NCBI GenBank assembly: GCA_947497475.1
Contig: CANMGS010000001.1
Span: 682,001-746,000, forward strand
DNA from: an uncultured Amylibacter sp.
GTDB lineage: Bacteria; Pseudomonadota; Alphaproteobacteria; Rhodobacterales; Rhodobacteraceae
Reading direction: 5' to 3'
DNA: 64,000 nucleotides
Shown piece after piece: positions 8,121-16,857 of the stretch. Under the pieces are notes generated by a model. The model saw only the letters and a program-made list of their open reading frames with translations. It was not told the DNA's origin and searched no databases. How positions within the stretch are numbered: position 1 is the stretch's first letter; each line of letters begins with the position of its first letter. Both the position numbers and the translations under genes were made by a program.

Positions 8121-9006
8121 CGTATTCAGGGCAATCATTCCCCCAAAACACATCCGCTCGTTCCTTGAAAAACGGAATAAGAATGTTTTTAAATGCAGAG
8201 ACTTTAGGTGCATCACGCAAATCATGGTGTGTTAACCCCCAAATATCCCAATAGGGTTGTGGCTGCAAAATTGGCACCTGAACAATATTAGAAGCATATC
8301 CTAGAAACATGGGCATTCGCGCAACCCCCAATCCAGATTGTACGGCACCCATAAGTGCAGACATATCATCAAACCTGTAAACGATTTCTGCATCAGGGTA
8401 ATTGCGAATGGATGCTTTTGGCGCGTTTTTCCAATTCAGCAAACCCACCCATGGCACTTTCTGTTTGGGGTTGTTTTGTAAGGACTGTGCAAGTTCCGCA
8501 GATGCAAACGAAGCTGACCTTTGCTTTGCTAATCTTTGCCCAACAAGTGCTTCATCAGGTGAATTACTAACACGGATCGCAATATCCGCTTCTGGTTTAT
8601 TCAAATCCAAATTTTTATTAGTAGCAAGAATGTTCAATTCTACATTCGGATGCTGATCTTTGAAAATCTTGAATACACCTGCTAAAAAAGGATTCACTAA
8701 GAGCGGGGGAATTGTAATCGTTAAGCGGCCGCTTAAATCTTCATGTTCCGCAGACAAGGATCGCATCAAATCACTGTTGTGTTGATCCATGAAACGCGCT
8801 GTTTCTGCTACTTTCAGCCCAGCTTCGGTGGGGATATATCCAGCCTTGTTTTTTAAAAATAGTGTCTTACCGAGCGTACCTTCAATGCGAGCAACTCGCC
8901 TAGCTACAGTTGTATAATTCAAGCCCATCGCAGCACCTGCTTTCGCAAGCGACCCATTTTCGACTAAGCTCAAAACTGTTTTTATGTCTTCCCAATCAGC
9001 ACTCAT
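8104..9006 (-). CDS. LysR-family transcriptional regulator
   Basis: A 300-residue regulator. Residues 1-65 are the LysR winged helix-turn-helix (LVENGSLAKAGAAMGLNYTTVARRVARIE), followed by a linker and a periplasmic-binding-protein-like effector domain (LTITIPPLLVNPFLAGVFKIF...). It is most like the AmpR/GcvA-independent branch with short effector domains. It is divergent from a DUF1330 gene with 91 bp between starts, containing a palindrome, so control of that gene is the natural hypothesis. The effector is unknown. Confidence 0.9.
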   Translation of the reverse strand: MSADWEDIKTVLSLVENGSLAKAGAAMGLNYTTVARRVARIEGTLGKTLFLKNKAGYIPTEAGLKVAETARFMDQHNSDLMRSLSAEHEDLSGRLTITIPPLLVNPFLAGVFKIFKDQHPNVELNILATNKNLDLNKPEADIAIRVSNSPDEALVGQRLAKQRSASFASAELAQSLQNNPKQKVPWVGLLNWKNAPKASIRNYPDAEIVYRFDDMSALMGAVQSGLGVARMPMFLGYASNIVQVPILQPQPYWDIWGLTHHDLRDAPKVSAFKNILIPFFKERADVFWGNDCPEYEKADL

Positions 9007-9008
9007 AC

Positions 9009-9054
9009 ATGCATTTTTGCATATATAATAATATTATTCACGTGTTTTTGCATG
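9009..9054. promoter_or_regulatory. Probable LysR operator region in the divergent gap
   Basis: The gap holds ATGCATTTTTGCAT (9009-9022, 5-bp arms around TTTT, a T-N11-A type LysR box), the palindrome AATAATATTATT (9027-9038) and a further TTTTTGCATGC half-site ending at 9054. This fits autoregulation plus control of the DUF1330 gene. Confidence 0.45.
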
Positions 9055-9097
9055 CCTTAAATCATTTTATACCTTTCCCCATCACAAGGAGAATAAA

Positions 9098-9379
9098 ATG
9101 GTTTACCTATATATACAGTTGAAAATCACCAACCCAGATGTCTTTGCACAATATAAAGAAGTGGCTGCAGCTGCTTTAAAGACGCATGGATGTGAAATCG
9201 TTTTAATAGGACGAGACAATCAAATTCTAGATGGGAATTGGGCCGTACCTGATGCAGCGGTTATATTACGTTTCCCAGACAAAGCAGCAGCGCAAGCATG
9301 GATGGATGATCCAGATCTGGCAGAAACACACGCACTCAGACGCAAATCTGGCGATTTATCAATTGTATTAGCAGCTTAG
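9098..9379 (+). CDS. DUF1330 domain protein
   Basis: A 93-residue protein of the DUF1330 family (dimeric alpha-beta barrel fold). Typical features are ITNPDVFAQYKEVAAAALKTHG at the N-terminus and the block AVILRFPDKAAAQAWMDDPDLAE. AAGGAG lies just before the ATG. Function is not known for the family; related ferredoxin-like folds bind small molecules or act as monooxygenases. It is divergent from a LysR gene that probably regulates it. Confidence 0.85.
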   Translation: MVYLYIQLKITNPDVFAQYKEVAAAALKTHGCEIVLIGRDNQILDGNWAVPDAAVILRFPDKAAAQAWMDDPDLAETHALRRKSGDLSIVLAA

Positions 9380-9385
9380 ATAATC

Positions 9386-9416
9386 AGCTTGGCGTTTAAA
9401 AGCGCCAAGCTTTAAA
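9386..9416. terminator. Bidirectional terminator, DUF1330 gene / formate dehydrogenase
   Basis: 9-bp perfect stem AGCTTGGCG/CGCCAAGCT with an 8-base loop and flanking A/T-rich tails, lying between convergent genes. Confidence 0.7.
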
Positions 9417-9419
9417 ATC

Positions 9420-12197
9420 TTACTCAGCAGCAATCGCGTTAGAAACTTTTTCAACCTTCACAGCTGAGAATTTGAATTCTGGAATCTTACCAAACGGATC
9501 AAGTGCAGAGTTTGTAAGAATATTCGCAGCCGCTTCCACATATGCAAATGGCAGGAACACCATATCTTCTGCAATCGCACGGTCAGCACGTGCCATGACG
9601 GTCACAGAACCACGTTTCGTTGTCAGACGTACCATACCCCCAGGTTCTACGCCTAATGAACGCAATGTGCGTGGGTGCATAGAGCAGTTTGCTTCTGGTT
9701 CAACCGCATCCAAAACCATTGAACGGCGTGTCATAGAACCTGTGTGCCAATGCTCCAACTGCCGACCAGTGGTCAGGATCATTGGGTATTCTGTATCAGG
9801 CACATCATCAGGTGCGATAATGCTGGCTGGTGTGAACTTTGCACGGCCTTCTGGACGCGGGAAACCATCACCAAACACAATCGCCTGACCTGGGTCTGTC
9901 GGTGATAATGACGGATATGTCACCGCTTCATTTTCCAAACGTTCCCATGTGATGTTATCCAATGAACCCATGTTCATCTTCATCTCAGCAAACACTTGTG
10001 ATGGATGCGTATAATCCCAATTCAATCCCAAACGTTGTGCCAATTCTGTAGTGATCGCCCAATCTTCACGTGCTTCACCTGGAGGTGTTACAGCTTGGCG
10101 GCCCATTTGAACCTGACGGTTTGTATTTGTTACAGTCCCGTTCTTCTCTGCAAAGGCAGAGGCAGGCAGAATAACATCAGCGTAGTTCGCTGTTTCTGTC
10201 ACGAAAATATCCTGAACAACCAAATGTTCTAGTTTAGCAAGTGCATCGCGTGCGTGTTCTACGTCAGGGTCAGACATCGCAGGGTTTTCACCAAGAATGT
10301 ACATACCTTTAATTTTATCATCATGGACAGCATCCATAATCTCTACAACGGTCAGACCTTTTTCTGCGCCGAAATCAACGTCGCTTTTCCAAACCTCATT
10401 AAATGCAGAACGCACGCCATCATCTGTCACTGTTTGATAATCAGGCAAGAACATCGGGATCAAACCAGCGTCTGATGCACCTTGTACGTTGTTCTGACCA
10501 CGCAATGGGTGCAAGCCCGCGCCTGGGCGCCCGACTTGACCTGTCATCAATGCCAAAGAAATCAAGCAACGTGAATTGTCTGTACCGTGGATGTGTTGGG
10601 AAACACCCATACCCCAGAAAATCATGCCTGCATTTGCATTCGCGAATAGACGAGCAACTTCTTTCAACTCTTCTGCTTCAATGCCACAAATCGCTGACAT
10701 TTTCTCAGGAGAAAAATCTTTCAGATGTGCTTTTTGTGCTTCCCAGTTTTCTGTGTACGCTTCGATATACTGCTGATCGTATAATTTTTCTTCCACGATC
10801 GTATGCATAATTGCATTCAACATAGAAACATCTGTACCAGGACGGAATTTCAAACGGTGTGTCGCATGTTTACCCAAGCCAACACCGCGAGGATCCATCA
10901 CGATCAACTTACCACCGCGCTTGGTGAACTGTTTAAAGTATGTCGCGGCCACTGGGTGGTTTTCAATTGGGTTACAGCCAATCGCAATCGCAACATCGGA
11001 ATTTTCAATCTCGTTAAACGTTGCCGTCACAGCACCAGAGCCGACGTTTTCAATCAAAGCAGCAACAGAGGATGCGTGACATAGACGTGTACAGTGATCG
11101 ACGTTGTTATGCCCAAAACCCTGACGGATTAGTTTTTGGAATAGATATGCTTCTTCGTTTGTACATTTAGCAGAGCCAAAACCAGCTACCGTTTTACCAC
11201 CCTGCTCATCACGCAATTTAGCCAAACCGCCAGCAGCAAATTCCATTGCTTCTTCCCATGAAGCTTCACGGAAATGCGTCCATGGATTATTCGGATCAAC
11301 ATTTAAACCTTTTTCAGCGCCTTCAAGACGGATCATAGGTTTTGTAACACGATGTTTGTGGTCAATGTAATCGAAACCAAAACGGCCCTTTACACACAAA
11401 CGGTTTTCATTTGCAGGTCCATCAATACCATCAACCCATGCCACTTTGTCGTCTTTAATTTTCAGGCTGATCTGACAGCCAACACCACAGAATGGGCAAA
11501 CGGATTTTACTTCGCGATCAAAATCTTTGCTATCACCCACTTGGTTCTCATCAACAGCTTTCGCAGGCATCAACGCACCTGTTGGACAGGCTTGAACACA
11601 TTCACCACAAGCCACACAGCTGGATGTGCCCATTGGGTCATCCATATCGAACACGATTTTCGCATCCGCACCGCGGCCTGCCATGCCGATCACATCGTTC
11701 ACTTGCACTTCGCGACATGCACGCACGCACAAGTTACATTGAATGCAAGCATCCAAATTCACAGACATAGCAACGTGACTGTCATCCAACAGTGGTACGC
11801 GTGGTTCTTCGATTTGTGGGAAGCGACTTTCAGATACACCCTGCATCTCTGCCATATCCCAAAGATGCGATGATTTATCATGCGCTTCGTCTTGGGCCGG
11901 CTGATCTGCTACCAATAATTCCATAACCATCTTACGTGCAGTTTCTGCACGGTTAGACCCGCTTTTTACGACCATACCTTCGGATGGTGTGCGGATACAC
12001 GACGCCGCCAATGTGCGTTCGCCATCAATTTCCACCATACATGCGCGACAGTTACCATCCGAACGATACCCTTTTTTACCAGAGTGGCACAGGTGTGGGA
12101 TCGTTGTTCCTTCACGTTTCGCAACTTCCCAGATTGTTTCGTCTTTCTGGGCGGAAACTTCTTTTCCGTCTAATGTAAATTTGATGGTATCAGACAC
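9420..12197 (-). CDS. fdhF: Formate dehydrogenase alpha subunit (molybdopterin, FdhF/FdsA type, Cys-containing)
   Basis: A 925-residue molybdopterin oxidoreductase that oxidises formate to CO2. N-terminal to C-terminal: [2Fe-2S] domain (HLCHSGKKGYRSDGNCRAC), two [4Fe-4S] motifs (CIQCNLCVRAC, CVACGECVQACPTGA), the MopB [4Fe-4S] site (CPFCGVGC...LCVKGRFG), the catalytic core with active-site cysteine in DHCTRLCHASS (no selenocysteine needed), and the C-terminal molydop-binding domain. The frame is open 42 codons further upstream, but GTG at 12195-12197 with AGGAG at 12206-12210 and the family start VSDTIKFTLDG fix the start. No FdsB/FdsG-like partner subunit or fdhD lies in the window. Followed upstream on the same strand by a DUF3422 gene. 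Confidence 0.9.
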   Translation of the reverse strand: MSDTIKFTLDGKEVSAQKDETIWEVAKREGTTIPHLCHSGKKGYRSDGNCRACMVEIDGERTLAASCIRTPSEGMVVKSGSNRAETARKMVMELLVADQPAQDEAHDKSSHLWDMAEMQGVSESRFPQIEEPRVPLLDDSHVAMSVNLDACIQCNLCVRACREVQVNDVIGMAGRGADAKIVFDMDDPMGTSSCVACGECVQACPTGALMPAKAVDENQVGDSKDFDREVKSVCPFCGVGCQISLKIKDDKVAWVDGIDGPANENRLCVKGRFGFDYIDHKHRVTKPMIRLEGAEKGLNVDPNNPWTHFREASWEEAMEFAAGGLAKLRDEQGGKTVAGFGSAKCTNEEAYLFQKLIRQGFGHNNVDHCTRLCHASSVAALIENVGSGAVTATFNEIENSDVAIAIGCNPIENHPVAATYFKQFTKRGGKLIVMDPRGVGLGKHATHRLKFRPGTDVSMLNAIMHTIVEEKLYDQQYIEAYTENWEAQKAHLKDFSPEKMSAICGIEAEELKEVARLFANANAGMIFWGMGVSQHIHGTDNSRCLISLALMTGQVGRPGAGLHPLRGQNNVQGASDAGLIPMFLPDYQTVTDDGVRSAFNEVWKSDVDFGAEKGLTVVEIMDAVHDDKIKGMYILGENPAMSDPDVEHARDALAKLEHLVVQDIFVTETANYADVILPASAFAEKNGTVTNTNRQVQMGRQAVTPPGEAREDWAITTELAQRLGLNWDYTHPSQVFAEMKMNMGSLDNITWERLENEAVTYPSLSPTDPGQAIVFGDGFPRPEGRAKFTPASIIAPDDVPDTEYPMILTTGRQLEHWHTGSMTRRSMVLDAVEPEANCSMHPRTLRSLGVEPGGMVRLTTKRGSVTVMARADRAIAEDMVFLPFAYVEAAANILTNSALDPFGKIPEFKFSAVKVEKVSNAIAAE

Positions 12198-12352
12198 GTG
12201 GCATGCTCCTGTTGGCAATAGGCTACCGATATTTATGCAATTAATATGCGAAAATGCAATTCGGATTCCCGACGTAGCATAGCTCAAATGCGCCTTTAGA
12301 CCTAAATATAGGCGTAAAAGCACATAATCGGAAACAAACGTTCTAAATCAGC

Positions 12353-13633
12353 TTACTTGTCTTTGCTAACATGCCGTTTGATACGGCGGATCAGACCCCA
12401 GACAATCAAGACCGTTGGAATGATCAATGCAGAGGTCAGTTGCCACTTTTCAAAATGCAATGTCTTTGCAACAGGGATCAACAGGTAAGTTGCTAAATTC
12501 ACAGCATAATAACTGATTGCCACCACAGACAAACCTTCAACGGTTTCTTGTAAACGCAATTGCAAAGATGCCCGTTCATCCATTTGTTTTAGCAACACAC
12601 GGTTCTGTTCATTTGTCCGCACGGTCACACGCGTTGCCAACAGATCAGATGCCCTTGCCGCACGTGCCGAAATATCCCGCAAACGCGCCTGTGCAGATTC
12701 GCAGGTTCGCATTGCGGGATCAAAACGGCGCATCATAAATTCTGTAAATGTTTGACGCCCTTGCAAGCGTTCTTCGCGCAACACCTGAATACGTTGGGAA
12801 ACAATAGCATTATATGCTTCGACAGCACTAAAGCGATAAGCGCTTTGTGATTGTAGATATTCGATTTTGGCTGCCACAGACAAAAGCGCATCTAACCGTT
12901 CTTGCGATGTGCCCTCTCCTTCGGCAATCGCATGTACGGCATCCGTCAGACTTTTATTCAACACACCAACTTGTGCAAAAATATCTCGCGCCACAGGCAA
13001 TGTTAACATCGCCAAGGTCTTATAGGTTTCAATTTCAAACAAGCGTTGAACAATCCGCCCCAAACGGTTTTCTCCAACCTGTCCAATCGCCATCACTGCA
13101 ATTTTGATGTGACCATTTTCATCCATTGTGAAGTCACTGGCAACAACCGCTTCACGATCCAGAACATAATTCACAGCCAAGCTTTCAGCCGAGAAATGTT
13201 TAAAAAATTCCTTGGTTACATAACCCTCAGCCTCTTTCTGGCCAAATGGCCCTAAGACATCCAAAAAGCACGACGTTAAAATCTGCCCATTGAATTTCTC
13301 CATCCATTGTTTTGGGAACAAGTCATGTGGATTATTCTGAAAGAGTTCCATTTTCTCGCGCGGGACAAACAGCGTATAGGACACAAATTCTGTATGCCGT
13401 TCCCATTTCAGTTGGTATTCTCCCAATCGGCTATAAAAATGACTGCCTTCGGGTTTGATATCTTCGTGACCCATAAGCTTTAAAAGCTTTGATAAAACAG
13501 CGCGGTCTTTACTCGGGCTGCCCTCAGACACAATTGCCCAATAAGCAACAGAAGCGGGTGCATTCACCTTTGGAAAAGGACGCGCGTGTAGCTCACGCGA
13601 TAACATTTCACGCTGCGGATGATCTTTAAGCAT
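12353..13633 (-). CDS. DUF3422 family inner-membrane protein
   Basis: A 426-residue DUF3422 protein. The N-terminus HPQRxxLSRELHARPFP is the family signature. A long, mostly helical soluble part (about residues 130-350) precedes two predicted C-terminal transmembrane segments (GLSVVAISYYAVNLATYLL and ALIIPTVLIVWGLI) and a basic tail RRIKRHVSKDK, so the protein is anchored with most of its mass probably in the cytoplasm. No function is established. It lies 155 bp upstream of the formate dehydrogenase gene in the same direction; the linkage is suggestive only. Confidence 0.85.
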   Translation of the reverse strand: MLKDHPQREMLSRELHARPFPKVNAPASVAYWAIVSEGSPSKDRAVLSKLLKLMGHEDIKPEGSHFYSRLGEYQLKWERHTEFVSYTLFVPREKMELFQNNPHDLFPKQWMEKFNGQILTSCFLDVLGPFGQKEAEGYVTKEFFKHFSAESLAVNYVLDREAVVASDFTMDENGHIKIAVMAIGQVGENRLGRIVQRLFEIETYKTLAMLTLPVARDIFAQVGVLNKSLTDAVHAIAEGEGTSQERLDALLSVAAKIEYLQSQSAYRFSAVEAYNAIVSQRIQVLREERLQGRQTFTEFMMRRFDPAMRTCESAQARLRDISARAARASDLLATRVTVRTNEQNRVLLKQMDERASLQLRLQETVEGLSVVAISYYAVNLATYLLIPVAKTLHFEKWQLTSALIIPTVLIVWGLIRRIKRHVSKDK

Positions 13634-13726
13634 TACAAGCCTTACCAGTTAATAACGTTCTGTCGTCTACCTTGCCTAATAAATATATCTATAGAAAGGG
13701 ACACGGTGACGCTGCTGGAATAGAAA

Positions 13727-14965
13727 TTATGCGCCTGTTTTAGGGTTCAATTTCACCACATCGGCCGAATTATCCGCAATTTCTTCAAAATCGAACGCAT
13801 CCAATCGTTTGGCACGCGTGCCGGCTTTGGTTGCAGAAATCTTAATATCTTCGATATCTTTGCTGGCTTGTGAAAAATGACGGTCAAGATTTTCCACACG
13901 CCCCCCAAGACGTTCTACATCTTTGAACAGCGCGCCCAGTTCTTTGCGAATGGCTCCCGCCTGTTCGCGCATCCGCGCATCTTTCAACACAGCACGCATC
14001 GTATTCAATGTCGCCATACAAGTTGTAGGTGAAACAATCCAAACACGTGCATCAAACCCTTCGCGCACGACTTCTGCAAAATTCGCATGAAGCTCTGCAT
14101 AAACCGCCTCGGATGGTAAGAACATCAACGCTCCATCAGCCGTTTCACCATCAATAATATACTTCTCGCTGATCGCTTTGATATGCGCCCGAATAGATGA
14201 TTTCATCAAACGTCCTGCAACAACCACTTGTTCATCCGTCTGTGCATTTCGCAAAGCTTCATATGCCTCTAATGGAAACTTAGAATCGATCACAATCGGC
14301 CCTGGTGGGTTTGGCAAATGGATCAAACAATCCGCACGCTTGCCGTTCGATAAGGTAGCTTGAAAACTATAGGCCTCAGGCGTCAACGCCTTTGAAACTA
14401 TATCATTCAGCTGGATCTCACCAAACGCCCCGCGCGTTTGTTTATTCGACAGGATATCTTGCAGACCCAACACATCCCCAGACAGCTTTTCAATATTTGT
14501 CTGCGCCTTATCAATCGTTGCCAAACGTTCTTGTAATTGCGTCAAAGATTGTGTGGTTTTCTCAGATGACCCATGCAAGCTTTCCTTCATCCTCTCCTGC
14601 ATTTCATGCAAGGATTGTGCGGATTTCAATGCATTCGTGTGCAGCGTATCATTCATATGTTGCTGCACAGTCGCCAACCGTTTTTCCATCGTTTGGATCA
14701 TCGTCACCTGCGCATTCGACTGTGTATCAGACACACTTTGCAAATTCCCTGCCAGCTGCTGTTGGTTAGCACCCAGCGTTTTAATGTCCTCATTCAAACG
14801 CCCAAATTGCATAGCAACTTGTTCTACCGCATTTTGCGATCGCCCCGCGCGGCGCACTGATGTGATCAACAAAACCACCACGAGCAGCAGCACAATAGCT
14901 GCTACAAACACGCCGATCACCAGCGGATCGTTAAACGCATAAACCTGTCCATCAATCTCTATCAT
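13727..14965 (-). CDS. rmuC: DNA recombination protein RmuC
   Basis: A 412-residue RmuC protein, implicated in limiting inversions and processing structured DNA. One N-terminal transmembrane segment (PLVIGVFVAAIVLLLVVVLLI) is followed by a long coiled coil (about residues 45-165) and the nuclease-like RmuC core with LSNKQTRGAFGE, KRADCLIHLP...VIDSKFPLEAYEAL and FLPSEAVYAELH. The core is related to PD-(D/E)XK nucleases. Its ATG overlaps the mutL stop by 4 bases, so the two genes are translationally coupled, which fits a shared genome-stability role. Confidence 0.95.
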   Translation of the reverse strand: MIEIDGQVYAFNDPLVIGVFVAAIVLLLVVVLLITSVRRAGRSQNAVEQVAMQFGRLNEDIKTLGANQQQLAGNLQSVSDTQSNAQVTMIQTMEKRLATVQQHMNDTLHTNALKSAQSLHEMQERMKESLHGSSEKTTQSLTQLQERLATIDKAQTNIEKLSGDVLGLQDILSNKQTRGAFGEIQLNDIVSKALTPEAYSFQATLSNGKRADCLIHLPNPPGPIVIDSKFPLEAYEALRNAQTDEQVVVAGRLMKSSIRAHIKAISEKYIIDGETADGALMFLPSEAVYAELHANFAEVVREGFDARVWIVSPTTCMATLNTMRAVLKDARMREQAGAIRKELGALFKDVERLGGRVENLDRHFSQASKDIEDIKISATKAGTRAKRLDAFDFEEIADNSADVVKLNPKTGA

Positions 14966-16809
14966 GTGCGTCCAAACAACCGTTCAATATCTGCCAATTT
15001 TAATTCCACATAGGTTGGGCGCCCATGGTTACATTGCCCCGAATGCGGTGTCGCTTCCATTTCCCGAAGCAGCGCGTTCATTTCCTCGGCACGCATTTGC
15101 CGCCCTGAACGGATAGATCCATGACATGCCACACGCGATAAGATTGCTTCGATTTTATCCGCAACCACCTTTGTCGTCGTCTGATCCGTCAACTCATCAC
15201 AAATGTCCCGCACCAAAGCCTGTGCATTCACTTCGCCTAAAATCGCAGGGGTTTCACGCACACAAACGGCATTGCCACCAAACTCTTCGATCACCAATCC
15301 GAACTTCGCCAACTCGTCCAAAACATCAATCAATACCAGCCGTTCATTTTCAGACAGATCAACAACCTCTGGCAACAACAATGCTTGCGATGCAACGCCA
15401 TTCGCTGCCATTTGGTTTTTCAGTTTTTCATACACCAACCGTTCATGTGCTGCATGTTGATCCACAATCACCAAACCATCAGGCGTTTGTGCAATAATAT
15501 AGTTCTCATGCAGTTGCGCACGCGCCGCCCCAAGGGGTTTATCGGCAACGTCTTCCAATTCAACCGTTGCAATAACAGGCTCCACACGTCCTGAATATTC
15601 CGTCTGCACATCCGCAAACCCAGATTGTACAGGTGATGAAACAGGTGGCACCATTGTCGGGCGCGAGCGTTGATCCATCTGATACACAGGCGCCGTAGGC
15701 CGAGCCTCTGGCTGAAACGCCCCTATAGTTGCATCAGCTACAGTCGAAGACGCACGGTGACCCGCCGTAGAAAGTGCATGACGCAAACCAGATACAATCA
15801 GGCTACGTGCGCCAGCAGGATCACGGAAGCGTACTTCTGCCTTAGCAGGGTGCACATTCACATCCACCAATGTCGGATCACATTCGATAAATAACGCCAC
15901 AACAGGATGGCGGTCGCGACTTAGGTAATCGGAATAGGCGCCGCGGACAGCACCCAGCAACAATCGATCCTTCACAGGACGCCCATTCACAAACAGATAC
16001 TGCCCAATCGCAGCCCCACGTGAATAAGTCGGCAGCGACGCATAACCATGCAAAGACAGCCCTTCGCGTTGAAAATCCAATGCCACAGAATTTTCTGCAA
16101 ACTCTGTTCCAAGGATAGACCGCAACCGCCCTAACACCGCATCGAACAAATCACCTGATTGCGCGTCAGCGCGGAACGTCACACGCCCCTGCCCGCCTCC
16201 AGACACATCGCGCAATGTGAACCCCACATACGGTTCTGACATTGCCAAACGTTTGATCACATCTGTGATCGCCTGTGCCTCGGCACGATCCGTTCGCAAG
16301 AATTTCAAACGCGCAGGGGTCGCATGAAACAAATCGTTCAACTCAACCGTTGTGCCCTTTGATCGCGCCACAGGCTTAATCGGGCCAATATCCCCACCAT
16401 TTACCGTAATTTCTGATGCATGATCCGTCTCGAACCCACGCGATGAAATCGTCAATCGGCCCACTGCGCCCAAGGAAGGCAAAGCCTCGCCGCGAAAACC
16501 AAAGGAGCTGATATTCAACAAATCTGTGCCATCAATTTTTGACGTCGCATGGCGCGATAAAGCAAGGTGTAATTGATCTTCTGGAATACCAATCCCATCA
16601 TCAGAAACACGGATCAGCGTCTTGCCCCCATCCGCATAAGCAATATCAATACGCGTTGCGCCCGCGTCCAAAGAATTCTCAACCAACTCCTTCACAGCAG
16701 AACTTGGGCGTTCCACCACTTCGCCCGCTGCAATACGGTTTGCAGCAGCATCATCCAATTGACGGATTTCGGGGCGTTCGCCCTTTATATTGGGGGTATG
16801 CGTATTCAT
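14962..16809 (-). CDS. mutL: DNA mismatch repair protein MutL
   Basis: A 615-residue MutL. The GHKL ATPase N-terminus shows IAAGEVVERPSSAVKELVENSLDA, DDGIGI, RHATSKI and FGFRGEALPSLGAVG. The C-terminal dimerisation domain carries DQHAAHERLVYE, which fits the DQHA(X)2E(X)4E endonuclease metal-binding motif, plus ACHGSIR and QCNHGRPT. This suggests an intrinsically nicking MutL of the kind used by bacteria that lack MutH. MutL links mismatch recognition by MutS to strand removal. Coupled to rmuC downstream. Confidence 0.97.
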   Translation of the reverse strand: MNTHTPNIKGERPEIRQLDDAAANRIAAGEVVERPSSAVKELVENSLDAGATRIDIAYADGGKTLIRVSDDGIGIPEDQLHLALSRHATSKIDGTDLLNISSFGFRGEALPSLGAVGRLTISSRGFETDHASEITVNGGDIGPIKPVARSKGTTVELNDLFHATPARLKFLRTDRAEAQAITDVIKRLAMSEPYVGFTLRDVSGGGQGRVTFRADAQSGDLFDAVLGRLRSILGTEFAENSVALDFQREGLSLHGYASLPTYSRGAAIGQYLFVNGRPVKDRLLLGAVRGAYSDYLSRDRHPVVALFIECDPTLVDVNVHPAKAEVRFRDPAGARSLIVSGLRHALSTAGHRASSTVADATIGAFQPEARPTAPVYQMDQRSRPTMVPPVSSPVQSGFADVQTEYSGRVEPVIATVELEDVADKPLGAARAQLHENYIIAQTPDGLVIVDQHAAHERLVYEKLKNQMAANGVASQALLLPEVVDLSENERLVLIDVLDELAKFGLVIEEFGGNAVCVRETPAILGEVNAQALVRDICDELTDQTTTKVVADKIEAILSRVACHGSIRSGRQMRAEEMNALLREMEATPHSGQCNHGRPTYVELKLADIERLFGRT

Positions 16810-16857
16810 ACCACTATAGATAGCATGAATACCCGCGATTCGACAGTGGTCTTAGGG

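Noticed and set aside
11070-11110. Possible selenocysteine in formate dehydrogenase
   Set aside because: The active-site codon in the TRLCH segment is a cysteine codon and no in-frame UGA occurs.
10403-11873. Several plus-strand frames opposite the formate dehydrogenase gene
   Set aside because: They lie antisense inside a gene with continuous domain matches; no start context or motifs.
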